Positions 1-8,308 of a stretch of 64,000 nucleotides of DNA are shown piece by piece. The notes beneath the pieces were generated by a model that searched no databases, was not told where the DNA came from, and saw nothing but the letters and a program-made list of their open reading frames with translations. Source of the stretch: Paraburkholderia phenazinium (GTDB lineage Bacteria; Pseudomonadota; Gammaproteobacteria; Burkholderiales; Burkholderiaceae). Location: contig NZ_FSRM01000002.1 in NCBI RefSeq assembly GCF_900141745.1, positions 2,356,001 through 2,420,000 of the forward strand, read 5' to 3'. The translations under genes and the position numbers were made by a program. The first letter of the stretch is position 1. Each line of letters begins with the position of its first letter.

Positions 1-767
1 TTCGAGTCGCGGAATTTTTCAGTCGCATACAGAACCGTGGCCGAGCTCGGTCCACCGAGCACGTCGTACGAATTCAGCACGATGTGCGCCTTGGGATTGC
101 CGGCGAGTTCCTGATCCTGAAACGGCGGATTGCCAAAATGCCCGGTAATTTCCGTGCCGCCAGCGATAATCGCAGCAGCCGCATCGGGATGCGGAATTGC
201 CTGGGTGTACTTGTCAAGCCGGTTGTAATCCTTGTCGCCCCACTGTTTTGCGGCGGCGAACTGCAGTACCCGCGATTGAACCGACACGTTGACCGCCGGT
301 ACGGCGATGCGGTCCTTGTCGGTGAAATCGGCAATCGTTTTCACGTTCGGGTTGTTGGACACGAGGTAGTAGGGCAGATTGCCGAGCGAGGCGACACCCT
401 TGACGTTTTGCTTGCCATGCGTGCGGTCCCAGATCGTCAGCAGGGGGCCGACGCCGGCTCCGGCGATATCCACCGCGCCGGAGAGCAGCGCGTCGTTGAC
501 CGCTGCGCCACCTGAGAGCCTGAGCCAGTCCACCTTGATGTCGATGCCCTGCTTGTGCCCTTCCTTTTCGATGAACTGCTGGTCGCGCGCCACGTTGAGC
601 AGCAGATAAACCACGCCAAACTGCTCGGCGACGCGAATCTGCCCTTCGGCATGCGCTAGCGCCGGAGCGGCGAGGCTGGCGGCGCCGATCGAGATCGTGA
701 GCATGCTCGCTGCAAAACGGCGAGCGAAAGACGGCCCGACGGCCGTCGGGCGAAAAATGGACTGCAT
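1..767 (-). CDS. ABC transporter periplasmic binding protein (sulfonate/nitrate/taurine type), 3' end outside window
   Basis: The gene starts at ATG 767 and reads leftward off the window edge, giving about 255 residues with no stop. The N-terminus has twin arginines near residues 16-17, a hydrophobic stretch and an Ala-His-Ala site near residue 40, so it looks exported. After it comes a NMT1/SsuA-like fold start (IRVAEQFGVVYLLLNVARD) and the paired Gly-rich segments usual for alkanesulfonate or taurine binding proteins. It lies 59 bp downstream of the TauD-family gene on the same strand, so the two are probably co-transcribed, with permease and ATPase expected to the left. The ligand is not readable from sequence; a sulfonate is inferred from the neighbour. 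Confidence 0.85.
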   Translation of the reverse strand, partial: MQSIFRPTAVGPSFARRFAASMLTISIGAASLAAPALAHAEGQIRVAEQFGVVYLLLNVARDQQFIEKEGHKQGIDIKVDWLRLSGGAAVNDALLSGAVDIAGAGVGPLLTIWDRTHGKQNVKGVASLGNLPYYLVSNNPNVKTIADFTDKDRIAVPAVNVSVQSRVLQFAAAKQWGDKDYNRLDKYTQAIPHPDAAAAIIAGGTEITGHFGNPPFQDQELAGNPKAHIVLNSYDVLGGPSSATVLYATEKFRDS

Positions 768-826
768 TGAAACTCCAGTCAGCGTGTGGGCGTGCGCAAG
801 CGGGCGCAGACGGACGAACAGGGCCG

Positions 827-1726
827 TCAGAACGGCACGTCGCCTTCGATGGTTGTGCGGTACATCTTGCGGCGCAGATGGTCGGGTGTGCCAGCGGCGA
901 GATGCATCAGCGAGCGGTTGTCCCAGAACACCATGTCGTGTTCCGCCCACTTGTGCGTGTACAGGTGCTCGGGGCGCACGCTATGCGCGAACAGTTCTTC
1001 GAGCAGTTGCTGGCTTTCGTCTTCAGGCAGCCCAATGATGCGGGTGGTGAAATGCTCGCTGATGAAAAGCGCCTTGCGGCCCGTCTCCGGATGCGTGCGG
1101 ACCACCGGATGCACGACCGGTTTGACCTGGGCAATCTGCTCGGCGGACAGATTCGGCCGCCACGGACTCCGCTTTTGCAATTCCGCGTACTTCGCCAAAT
1201 ACGTGTGCTCCGCCGAGCGTCCTTCTACGGCAGTGCGCAGATGAGCGGGTAACGTGTCCCACGCCAGGTGCATGTTGGCGAACAGCGTATCGCCGCCTTC
1301 GGACGGCAGTTCCTGAGCATGCAACATCGAGCCGAGGCTCGGTGTTTCCTTGTACGACAGGTCGGAGTGCCAGAAATGGCCGGCGTCGCCCAGGCCGATC
1401 GGTTTGCCGTCTTCGACGATGTTCGAGACGATCAGCACTTCCGGATGCCCTGAGAGCTGAAACTGGTGCAGCACGTGGATCTGCAGCGGACCGAAGCGGC
1501 GGCTGAAGGCAATCTGCTCCTCAGGCGTGATGCGCTGGTCGCGAAACACCAGTACGTGGTGGTCGAGGTGCGCGCGATGAATGCGCGCAAAATCTTCGGC
1601 AGCCAGCGGCTGGCTCAGATCGAGCCCGAGGACTTCGGCGCCCACAGGGCCGTCGAAGGCCCGAATTTCAATGGCCTGGGGAACGGCGTGGTGCGCGGAC
1701 ACAGCGCGGTCGGTAGCAATCGTCAC
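827..1726 (-). CDS. TauD/TfdA-family Fe(II)/2-oxoglutarate dioxygenase
   Basis: A 299-residue protein starting at GTG 1726. It has the full TauD signature: HxD at H120/D122 in GHFWHSDLSY, distal iron ligand H275, and 2-oxoglutarate-binding arginines near R286 and R290. The length is close to E. coli TauD (283). Family members hydroxylate taurine, other sulfonates or aryloxyalkanoates, releasing sulfite or the phenol. The binding protein gene just downstream suggests the substrate enters by that ABC system. It is transcribed divergently from the PAS-HTH regulator at 1948, with a 221-bp shared control region. The exact substrate is unknown; true taurine dioxygenase is only one option. Confidence 0.88.
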   Translation of the reverse strand: MTIATDRAVSAHHAVPQAIEIRAFDGPVGAEVLGLDLSQPLAAEDFARIHRAHLDHHVLVFRDQRITPEEQIAFSRRFGPLQIHVLHQFQLSGHPEVLIVSNIVEDGKPIGLGDAGHFWHSDLSYKETPSLGSMLHAQELPSEGGDTLFANMHLAWDTLPAHLRTAVEGRSAEHTYLAKYAELQKRSPWRPNLSAEQIAQVKPVVHPVVRTHPETGRKALFISEHFTTRIIGLPEDESQQLLEELFAHSVRPEHLYTHKWAEHDMVFWDNRSLMHLAAGTPDHLRRKMYRTTIEGDVPF

Positions 1727-1947
1727 ACTAAACTCTTTGGTCGGTCGCAGCGGAGGCGCCGGTGGTGGCGCGATGCCCCCAATTTACCGGCCTGTACAGC
1801 CAAGAGCAACGAAGCAAATGCGATACGTTTATCTGCTGGAGTGATAAACCCGACGCTGTACCGGACGCGGCGGGCATCGAGCTTAAATTGACGAAATGTC
1901 CAATAATAGATAATCTGTCTTTTATCGATGTCCCGTGAGCCGTCCCT

Positions 1948-2577
1948 ATGACGAAACAGACCCCTGAGCAGCGCGCACTGCTCGAGCAGGTCGGCCAGAT
2001 CGCAGCAGGATTGGCTGAGACTTTTGCGCCGTTTTGCGAAGTGGTCGTGCACGATCTGCTCGACCCCAAACATGCCGTTCTGGCGATCCACAACAATCTG
2101 TCCGGCCGGGAGGTCGGCCACCCGGCAACCGAACTCGGACTGGCGCGCATCGCCGACCCGGAATATCCCCAGGTCATTGCGAACTATGCCAATCAGTTTG
2201 CGGATGGCCGTGCGGCAAAAAGCACCTCGATCGGCATCAAGGATTCATCCGGCCAATACGTTGCCGCGTTGTGCATGAATATCGACCTGACGCTGTTCCG
2301 CGGCTTGCAGAGCGCCGTCGGTCAATTTGTCCGGGTCGATGCGGGCTCGGCCATGAAAGAATCGCTGGACCCGGCGGGGGCGGACCTGATCCGCGCGCGC
2401 ATCGACCAGTTTGCGGCCAGACTCGCCACCACGCCGCGCGCTCTCAAGACGGAAGACCGCCGTACGCTCCTGCGTGAACTTAAGGACTCCGGTGTAATGG
2501 AGATCCGCAGGGCGATGGAAGTGACGGCGCAGTATCTGGGTGTCTCACGAGCGACGGTGTACAGCGATGCGAAGTGA
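1948..2577 (+). CDS. YheO/DauR-type PAS-HTH transcriptional regulator
   Basis: This 209-residue protein has the YheO-like layout: a PAS_6 sensor domain over about residues 10-125 (LAETFAPFCEVVVHDLLD near its start) and a C-terminal HTH_22 helix-turn-helix over about 150-207, ending in AQYLGVSRATVYSDAK. DauR, the best-known member, is a repressor that senses arginine in D-arginine catabolism. Here the gene sits between divergent tauD-like and co-directional PLP-enzyme genes, so it probably controls one or both. The effector is unknown. Length and ending match the family, so it appears intact. Confidence 0.85.
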   Translation: MTKQTPEQRALLEQVGQIAAGLAETFAPFCEVVVHDLLDPKHAVLAIHNNLSGREVGHPATELGLARIADPEYPQVIANYANQFADGRAAKSTSIGIKDSSGQYVAALCMNIDLTLFRGLQSAVGQFVRVDAGSAMKESLDPAGADLIRARIDQFAARLATTPRALKTEDRRTLLRELKDSGVMEIRRAMEVTAQYLGVSRATVYSDAK

Positions 2578-2666
2578 TGCACGCCGCCGGGGTGTTTTCG
2601 GAGCCGGGGCCGGCGCCTGGGTCGGCGACAGGCCGGATCGCCACATCATTAACGTCAGGAACGAAC

Positions 2667-3806
2667 ATGTCTAAAGCTCAGTACATCGACCCGCTCACTG
2701 GAGCGCTCTATCCGTTCGAGCAACCGCGCTGGTGCTCGGATAACCAGACACCGCTTCTCATCACGCCACTGCAAGGCATCGGACGTGACGATATCGACCG
2801 CAGCAATCGTTCGCTGTGGCGCTACCGTGCTGCGCTGCCGGTCGATATCGCTCAACCGGTTTCGATGGGGGAGGGATGTACCCCATTGGTGCAGAAGGAA
2901 TGGAATGAGCACCGCCCGTTTTTCAAGCTCGAGTGGTTCAATCCGACCTGCAGCTTCAAGGACCGCGGCACGGCTGTCATGCTGTCGTTCCTGCGCCAGA
3001 TCGGCGTGAACGCTGTGCTCGAAGACAGTTCGGGCAACGGTGGCGCGTCGGTTGCCGCGTTCGGTGCAGCCGCAGGCATGCGCGTGAAGATTCTTGCCCC
3101 GGCTTACACGTCTCCAGCCAAGGTGGCTCAGGTCCGCGCATACGGTGCCGAGATCCAGCTGGTTGAGGGGCCGCGCGAAGAGTCGCAGGCGGAGGCGATT
3201 CGCCAATCCGCCGAGATCTTCTACTCCAGCCATAACTGGCAGCCGTTCTTTCTGCAGGGCACCAAGTCCATTGCTTACGAACTATGGGAAGACTTCAATT
3301 TCGAGGCGCCGGACAACATCGTCATTCCGGTGGGAGCAGGAAGCAACCTGCTCGGTTGTGACATTGGCTTCAAGGAGCTTCTTGCTGCAGGGCAGATCAA
3401 AAAGCTGCCACGTCTGTTTGCTTCGCAGCCGCTGAACTGCTCGCCGCTCGATGCATCGTTCCAGGCCGGGGTCGACACGCCCGTGGGCCGGCCGGTCCTG
3501 AAGACGGTCGCAGAAGGCACGGCGATTGCGCATCCGCTTCGTCTGCGGGAAATGATTACCGCACTGCGGGACAGCGGTGGTTCGACGGTAGCCGTTTCCG
3601 AAGACGACATTGTTGCCGCGCTTAAAAAGCTGGCGCGTCAGGGCGTCTTTGTTGAACCGACCTGCGCGCACGCCGCCGCCGCACTCGACGAGTTGAGCCG
3701 TCGCGGCACCATCAAGGCAAACGAGCGCACGGTCGTGCTGTTGACGGGGACAGGGATCAAGGCTGCAGGCTACATCGCGGAGCTGTTTGCGCAACCTGCT
3801 GCGTAG
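2667..3806 (+). CDS. threonine-synthase-like PLP-dependent enzyme (fold type II)
   Basis: The ATG at 2667 is chosen over the in-frame 2574 start because AGGA lies 7-10 bp upstream and the 31 residues before it are low-complexity and unlike the family. The 379-residue product carries the Schiff-base lysine K98 in TCSFKDRGTA and a phosphate/PLP loop SSGNGGASVAAFGAAAG. The N-terminal YPFEQPRWC resembles archaeal-type threonine synthases and cysteate synthase. Amino acid synthesis by normal ThrC would not need the PAS-HTH regulator 90 bp upstream, so a catabolic or sulfur-amino-acid role is plausible but inferred. The reaction cannot be assigned. Confidence 0.8.
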   Translation: MSKAQYIDPLTGALYPFEQPRWCSDNQTPLLITPLQGIGRDDIDRSNRSLWRYRAALPVDIAQPVSMGEGCTPLVQKEWNEHRPFFKLEWFNPTCSFKDRGTAVMLSFLRQIGVNAVLEDSSGNGGASVAAFGAAAGMRVKILAPAYTSPAKVAQVRAYGAEIQLVEGPREESQAEAIRQSAEIFYSSHNWQPFFLQGTKSIAYELWEDFNFEAPDNIVIPVGAGSNLLGCDIGFKELLAAGQIKKLPRLFASQPLNCSPLDASFQAGVDTPVGRPVLKTVAEGTAIAHPLRLREMITALRDSGGSTVAVSEDDIVAALKKLARQGVFVEPTCAHAAAALDELSRRGTIKANERTVVLLTGTGIKAAGYIAELFAQPAA

Positions 3807-3842
3807 TTACCACACTCGTTCGAATACTTGTCCAGGTAAGAT

Positions 3843-3870
3843 TTGGCGCAGAGATAATACGGTATATACT
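3843..3870 (+). promoter_or_regulatory. candidate sigma70 promoter of phoU
   Basis: TTGGCG (3843-3848), a 16-bp spacer and TATACT (3865-3870) precede phoU by 44 bp. The match is moderate and was found by eye. No convincing Pho box (two TGTCA-type direct repeats) was seen between 3807 and 3914. Confidence 0.35.
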
Positions 3871-3914
3871 GTTTTCGAAACACGTCAACGGCCCTTATCG
3901 GCTAAGGAGCATAT

Positions 3915-4622
3915 ATGCCGGATAAACATCTCTCCAGCCAGTTTGACGCCGATCTCACGCTGCTCTCCACGCGCTTGCTCGCCATGGGTGGGTTGGTGGA
4001 GTCGCAGATCGCGTATGCGATGCAGGCCCTGGATACCTTCGAGCTCGATTTTGTCGAACTCGTCCTCGAAGGCGAGCGCCGTCTGAATACGATGGAAATC
4101 GAGCTCGACGAAGAAATCTGCAATGTCATCGCGCGTCGACAGCCGGCCGCTCGCGACCTGCGTCTGCTAATGGCGGCTTCGAAATGCGTCACCAATCTCG
4201 AGCGTGCGGGCGACGAGGCGCGCAAGATCGCCAAGCGAATCCGCCGCATTGCGCCGCAGGTCAGTGCGCAGGACGTCAATATCGCCGAGATCAAGATCTC
4301 GGGCGCCATGGCTGCGAGCGTGCTGCGCCGCGCGCTGGACGCGTTTGCGCGCATGGACACGGCTGCCGCCGAACAGATCATTCTTGACGACGAGGCGATC
4401 GATAACGAGTTCAGGGCCTTTGTGCGCAAGCTCGTGACGTCGATGACGGAAAACCCCCGCACGATCTCGACGGCGTTGGACTATCTGTCTATCGCCAAGG
4501 CGATCGAGCGGATCGGCGACCATGCCACCAACATTGCCGAATCCGTCGTGTATGTGGTTCGTGGCACCGATATCCGTCACGAACATAGAAAGCGGCAAGA
4601 ACCCGAAGCGGTGCGCACTTAA
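3915..4622 (+). CDS. phoU: PhoU phosphate-signalling protein (stand-alone copy)
   Basis: The 235-residue protein is entirely helical in appearance and contains two PhoU domains, about residues 20-107 and 122-205, each with acidic metal-binding clusters (VESQIAYAMQALD and RAGDEARKIAKR in the first half). PhoU negatively regulates the Pst transporter and the PhoR/PhoB system. No pst or phoBR genes lie within 60 kb here, whereas betaproteobacteria usually carry phoU in a pst-phoBR operon. It is therefore either a second copy or a relocated single copy. It has its own candidate promoter and a strong hairpin after the stop. Confidence 0.92.
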   Translation: MPDKHLSSQFDADLTLLSTRLLAMGGLVESQIAYAMQALDTFELDFVELVLEGERRLNTMEIELDEEICNVIARRQPAARDLRLLMAASKCVTNLERAGDEARKIAKRIRRIAPQVSAQDVNIAEIKISGAMAASVLRRALDAFARMDTAAAEQIILDDEAIDNEFRAFVRKLVTSMTENPRTISTALDYLSIAKAIERIGDHATNIAESVVYVVRGTDIRHEHRKRQEPEAVRT

Positions 4623-4624
4623 TA

Positions 4625-4658
4625 CGGCGGCGGACCGGGCCTTCGCGGCCCGCCGCCG
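4625..4658. terminator. GC-rich hairpin between convergent phoU and lactonase genes
   Basis: A 6-bp perfect inner stem CGGGCC/GGCCCG with a TTCGC loop is extended outward by CGGCGG/CCGCCG arms. It lies 2 bp after the phoU stop and 19 bp before the lactonase stop, so it can serve both strands. There is no clear T-tract. Confidence 0.6.
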
Positions 4659-4676
4659 TCATCCTGCGTAGACACC

Positions 4677-5615
4677 TTAACCGCCCACGGCGCCCTGGGT
4701 GTTCACGTGGACCGCGTAAATGGATTGTGACGAAGCCATGAACAGGCGGTTGCGGGCGCGGCCGCCAAAACACAGGTTCGCACAACGTTCAGGCAGCGCG
4801 ATGCGGCCGATCGGCTTTCCAGCCGGCGAGATGATCACCACGCCGTCCAGTTCGTCGCTACCCATACCCCAGCCGCACCACAGGTTGCCGTCAATATCGG
4901 CGCGCATGCCGTCGATCGTACCTGGCCCCGCATTGTAGAAAACGCGTCCCTTACCAATTCTTTTCCCATCAGGCTCCATCTCGTAGACGTGGATCAGGCG
5001 CTCAGGCACGGCGCGCGATTCGATGATGTACAGCAAGCGTTCGTCAGGTGAAAAACACAAACCGTTAGGCCCCTTCAGATCACGCGTGACAACGGAAGCT
5101 TCTCCCGTGACACCGTCGATCCGGTACACCGAATGCGGAAGTTCCTGCTCGGCCTTGACGCCTTCATAGTGACCCGCGATACCCATTGGCGGGTCCGTGA
5201 ACCAGATCGAGCCATCCGACTTGACCACCACGTCATTCGGCGAGTTCAGCCGCTTGCCTTCGAACGAATCCATCAGCACGGTAATGCTGCCGTCATATTC
5301 GGTGCGTGTCACACGGCGCCCATGTTCGCAGGTGACGAGACGGCCCTGCCGGTCGCGCGTATTGCCGTTGGCGAAGTTCGACGGTTTACGAAACACGCTG
5401 ACCACACCGGTCTCTTCCTCCCATTTCAGCATCTGATTGTTCGGGATATCGCTCCATAACAGATAGCGTCCATCGCCGAACCACACCGGCCCTTCCGTCC
5501 AGCGGTAGCCGGTGGCGAGGCGCTCGACCGCGGAGAACGCGACGCGATATTGATCGAAGGACGGATCGAGTGAGATGACGCGGGGGTCGGGATAGCGCTC
5601 AGCCTGCTGCCACAT
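4677..5615 (-). CDS. SMP-30/gluconolactonase-family sugar lactonase
   Basis: A 312-residue beta-propeller protein with the conserved metal ligands of the regucalcin/lactonase family: E41 (TEGPVW), N184 (GPNG) and D235 (DGMRAD), plus the substrate-side SPND motif at N127. The family hydrolyses aldono- or aldaro-lactones. No signal peptide is visible, so it acts in the cytoplasm. It is divergent from the first ACS transporter across the LacI-type operator pair, and a uronate dehydrogenase (whose product is an aldarolactone) lies 5 kb away. A uronolactone/aldarolactone substrate is thus a reasonable inference. Confidence 0.88.
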   Translation of the reverse strand: MWQQAERYPDPRVISLDPSFDQYRVAFSAVERLATGYRWTEGPVWFGDGRYLLWSDIPNNQMLKWEEETGVVSVFRKPSNFANGNTRDRQGRLVTCEHGRRVTRTEYDGSITVLMDSFEGKRLNSPNDVVVKSDGSIWFTDPPMGIAGHYEGVKAEQELPHSVYRIDGVTGEASVVTRDLKGPNGLCFSPDERLLYIIESRAVPERLIHVYEMEPDGKRIGKGRVFYNAGPGTIDGMRADIDGNLWCGWGMGSDELDGVVIISPAGKPIGRIALPERCANLCFGGRARNRLFMASSQSIYAVHVNTQGAVGG

Positions 5616-5678
5616 GGGTTTGTCTCCGTGTTGGGGGTAAGTGGATGGCGGATCATGGCTCAGTATACGGCAAAACGA

Positions 5679-5690
5679 GTAAGCGCTTTC
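5679..5690. promoter_or_regulatory. LacI-type operator A (GTAAGCGCTTTC)
   Basis: A near-palindrome around AAGCGCTT, found five times in this island (also 5775, 8258, 12904, 13002). It ends 2 bp before the -35 box of the transporter promoter. It also overlaps the expected -35 region of a leftward promoter (TATACT read on the minus strand at 5667-5662) for the lactonase. The likely binder is the LacI protein encoded at 11790-12836. Confidence 0.75.
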
Positions 5691-5692
5691 TC

Positions 5693-5721
5693 TTGTCTTC
5701 CCCTCCGGGTTCTACTAAAGT
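5693..5721 (+). promoter_or_regulatory. sigma70 promoter for the first ACS transporter
   Basis: TTGTCT (5693-5698), 17 bp, TAAAGT (5716-5721). The geometry relative to operator A is identical to that at 12918-12946, which strengthens both calls. Confidence 0.6.
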
Positions 5722-5774
5722 GCCTGAATATTAGATGCTTTCGATTGGGTGGCGGTGCGACTCATACGTTAAAA

Positions 5775-5786
5775 GAAAGCGATTAC
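5775..5786. promoter_or_regulatory. LacI-type operator B (GAAAGCGATTAC)
   Basis: It lies downstream of the promoter and 14 bp before the transporter start codon. Centre-to-centre distance to operator A is 96 bp, about nine helical turns. The sequence is identical to operator E at 13002-13013. Confidence 0.75.
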
Positions 5787-5800
5787 ATTATTGGAGACAT

Positions 5801-7093
5801 ATGGACACGGGAAAGTATCGGTATGTGGTCGCCGGGTTGCTCTTCATGGCCGGCGCGATCAACTACATGGATCGGGCGGCACTCGGCATCGTCGCGCCAA
5901 TCGTCAGCAAGACGCTCGAACTGTCGCCGTCGCAACTCGGCGTCATCTTCAGCAGCTTCTTCATCGGCTATTCGATCTTCTCGTTCCTGGGCGGCTATTT
6001 CGCAGACAAGTTCGGCACGCTGCGCGTCTTCACGTGGGCTATGGGATTCTGGTCGCTGTTTTGCGGACTGACCGCGAGCGCAACCGGCTTTGTCTCGCTG
6101 CTGGTGTACCGGGTGTTCTTCGGCATCGGCGAAGGGCCCATGAGCTCCAACACCAACCGCACGATCTCGAACTGGTTTCCCCGTCATGAAACCGCGACGA
6201 TGATCGGCTTCACCTTCTCCGGACAGACGCTCGGCAACGCGATTGCAGGGCCGGTGGTGGGTTTGATCGCCATCGGCTTCGGCTGGCGCGCGTCGTTTAT
6301 CGTGATCGCCGTACTGGGCTTCCTGTGGCTGCTGTTGTGGCGTCTGTTCGTCACCGACAAGCCCAGCCAGAGCCGCCGCGTCGGCGAGGGCGAAGCAAAA
6401 CTGATCAACGATAGCCGTGCTATTGCGGAAGCACGTAACGTTGAAGACGACGGCATGACGCTCGGCGCGTATCTGCGCCGTCCGAGCACACTGGCACTCG
6501 GTGCCGGTCTGTTCGCGGTGAACTACACGCAGTACGTTTTCATCTCGTGGCTGCCGAGCTATCTGACCAACGTGATGCATCTCGACCTGAAGTCGATGAG
6601 CATCATCACGTCGATTCCGTGGATCTGCGGAGCGATTGGCTATTTCGGCGGCGGGGTGATCGGCGACATCGTCTATAAGCGCATGGACGATCCGATCAAG
6701 GCGCGCAAACTGGTCGCCACGATTCCGCTGGCGTTGTCGGGCGTCGCGGTGCTGAGCATTACCTCGGCCGGGTCGTTGACGGCGGCGGTTGCATTGATTG
6801 CCGCCGCGTTGCTGTTCCTGACCGGATCGTGCCAGTCGATCTGGGCGATCCAGCACGAAATCCTGCCGCTGCACCGCCAGGGCGGCGTGGGCGGCTTCAT
6901 TCACTTTCTGAGCAACCTGTCGGGGATCATCGGGCCGGCGTTGACGGGAATGCTGATCCAGTATTTTGGCGGTTATCACAGCGCGTTTATGTTCGGTGCA
7001 CTGATCGATTTTGCGGGTGTGCTCGCGATGCTGGTTTTCATTCGCAGCCGGCCGCAGATCAGTGCGGCGGTGGCGGCTCACTCGCCGAATTGA
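5801..7093 (+). CDS. MFS transporter, ACS family (sugar-acid/proton symporter), copy 1
   Basis: The ATG at 5801 follows GGAG at 5793-5796, and upstream in-frame codons run through the operator, so this start is preferred. The 430-residue protein has twelve predicted membrane segments, the ACS-family INYMDRAALG motif in helix 1 and NWFPRHETATMIGFTFSGQ in the first half. Relatives (GudP, GarP, ExuT, DgoT) import aldarates, hexuronates or galactonate. It has the same length and a very similar sequence to the transporter at 14729. Control by operators A and B suggests induction by a pathway substrate. Confidence 0.9.
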   Translation: MDTGKYRYVVAGLLFMAGAINYMDRAALGIVAPIVSKTLELSPSQLGVIFSSFFIGYSIFSFLGGYFADKFGTLRVFTWAMGFWSLFCGLTASATGFVSLLVYRVFFGIGEGPMSSNTNRTISNWFPRHETATMIGFTFSGQTLGNAIAGPVVGLIAIGFGWRASFIVIAVLGFLWLLLWRLFVTDKPSQSRRVGEGEAKLINDSRAIAEARNVEDDGMTLGAYLRRPSTLALGAGLFAVNYTQYVFISWLPSYLTNVMHLDLKSMSIITSIPWICGAIGYFGGGVIGDIVYKRMDDPIKARKLVATIPLALSGVAVLSITSAGSLTAAVALIAAALLFLTGSCQSIWAIQHEILPLHRQGGVGGFIHFLSNLSGIIGPALTGMLIQYFGGYHSAFMFGALIDFAGVLAMLVFIRSRPQISAAVAAHSPN

Positions 7094-7121
7094 GCAGGCG
7101 AGGCGAGTGCGTGGTTCCGCT

Positions 7122-7149
7122 GCGCGCTTCGGCTGTGAGCGAAGCGTGC
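7122..7149. terminator. hairpin between convergent transporter and dehydrogenase genes
   Basis: CGCTTCG/CGAAGCG (7125-7131 and 7140-7146) with an 8-base loop, extended by three more pairs including one G-T. It sits between two converging stops (7093 and 7201) and can act in both directions. There is no long T-tract. Confidence 0.45.
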
Positions 7150-7200
7150 CGTTTGTTGACGAAGATGAACCTCGCAACGAGACCGCACAGCGGCGGCTCG

Positions 7201-8199
7201 TCAGTTGCCCGGCGTATGCAGCAGGGAACGGGCATCGACTGCAGACGGATTGACGCACGTCGCCGTGAGGCGTCCTTCGAGCGCGTCGGCCAGATTCTGC
7301 GCAGCGCGGCGCGCCATGGCTTCGCGTGTCTGGGCTGTGGCCGAGCCGATATGCGGCACGAGCACCACATTCGGCAGCGCGCATAGCGGCGAATCGGCGG
7401 GCAGCGGCTCGCGTTCGAACACGTCGAGCCCCGCGCCGAGAATGCGGCCCTCACGTAGCGCGTCCGTCAGCGCCGCTTCGTCGACCACCTGGCCACGCGC
7501 ACAGTTGACGAGAATCGCGCTCGACTTCATCAAACGCAATTCGGCCGCGCCGATCAGCTTCTCGGTCGCGGCGGAAAGCGGCACCAGCACGCACACGAAG
7601 TCCGCTTCGGCCAGCAGTGTGGGCAACGGACACCATTTCGCACCGAACGCTTCCTCCGCGGCCACATTGCGCGAGCGGTTCGCATAGAGCACGTTCATCC
7701 CGAAGCCGTGCGCCGCGCGCCGGGCCACCGCGGCACCAATGCGGCCGAGGCCGATGATACCGAGCGTCTTGTGGTGCACGTCGACGCCGAATTGCGCAGG
7801 CCCCGACGAGCTCTGCCATTCACCGCGGCGGATGGAGGCGTCGAGTTCGGCGATGCGGCGCGCCGTGGCGAGGATCAACGCGAACATCAGATCGGCCGTC
7901 GTCTCGGTGACTTCCTCCGGGGTGTTGCACAGCACGATGCCGCGGCGCGTGAGGTCCGCCACGTCGAAGTCGTCGTAGCCGGCGGAGACGGTCGACACCA
8001 CTTCGAGTTTGGGCGCAGCATCGAGAAATTCAGCGTTCAGCTTGAGCTTGTTGCCGATCGTGCCGTGCGCGTTCGCGAGTGCCGCGAGGAAGGCGTCGCG
8101 CTGGGTGTCGGCGTCGGCGCAGGTCACGTCGTATTGAGCTTCGAGGATGCGCAGGGCTGCGGCAGGCAGCTTGCGGTAGGCGACAACACTTTTTTTCAT
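7201..8199 (-). CDS. D-isomer-specific 2-hydroxyacid dehydrogenase (GhrB/2-ketoaldonate reductase type)
   Basis: The start at ATG 8199 (MKKSVVAYRK) is preferred because residues upstream are not family-like. The 332-residue enzyme has the nucleotide loop GLGRIG (150-155), catalytic R235 (CARGQ), E264 (FEREP) and H283 (PHIGS). Arg175 and Arg177 after the second strand (ANRSR) favour NADPH. The family reduces glyoxylate, hydroxypyruvate or 2-keto-gluconate. It is transcribed divergently from the IlvD/Edd dehydratase and shares operator C, so it probably handles a 2-keto acid of the same pathway. Confidence 0.88.
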   Translation of the reverse strand: MKKSVVAYRKLPAAALRILEAQYDVTCADADTQRDAFLAALANAHGTIGNKLKLNAEFLDAAPKLEVVSTVSAGYDDFDVADLTRRGIVLCNTPEEVTETTADLMFALILATARRIAELDASIRRGEWQSSSGPAQFGVDVHHKTLGIIGLGRIGAAVARRAAHGFGMNVLYANRSRNVAAEEAFGAKWCPLPTLLAEADFVCVLVPLSAATEKLIGAAELRLMKSSAILVNCARGQVVDEAALTDALREGRILGAGLDVFEREPLPADSPLCALPNVVLVPHIGSATAQTREAMARRAAQNLADALEGRLTATCVNPSAVDARSLLHTPGN

Positions 8200-8257
8200 C
8201 GGGACATCCGGTTTGAAAAGAGAAAGGAGCACGTAGCCCAAAAAATGTTAACTTTGA

Positions 8258-8269
8258 GAAAGCGCTTAC
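8258..8269. promoter_or_regulatory. LacI-type operator C (GAAAGCGCTTAC)
   Basis: The most symmetric of the five sites. It directly abuts the -35 box at 8270 of the rightward promoter and is 59 bp upstream of the divergent dehydrogenase start. Unlike A/B and D/E it has no partner site of the same sequence downstream. Confidence 0.7.
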
Positions 8270-8298
8270 TTGCGGATCACTATAAGTCTCGTTAGAAT
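8270..8298 (+). promoter_or_regulatory. sigma70 promoter for the dehydratase-gntR-udh operon
   Basis: TTGCGG (8270-8275), 17 bp, TAGAAT (8293-8298). The predicted transcript start falls near 8305, immediately before the ATTATCGATAAT palindrome. Confidence 0.55.
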
Positions 8299-8308
8299 CA
8301 TCGTCAAG

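Noticed and set aside
2574..2666. N-terminal extension of the PLP enzyme from the ATG at 2574
   Set aside because: The 31 extra residues are Gly/Pro/Ser-rich and unlike the family, and the ATG at 2667 has a good AGGA site.
5783..7384. 533-codon open frame on the minus strand across the first transporter
   Set aside because: It is a shadow of a high-GC membrane protein gene: very rich in Arg, His, Gln and Asp, no domain, and fully inside convincing opposite-strand genes.
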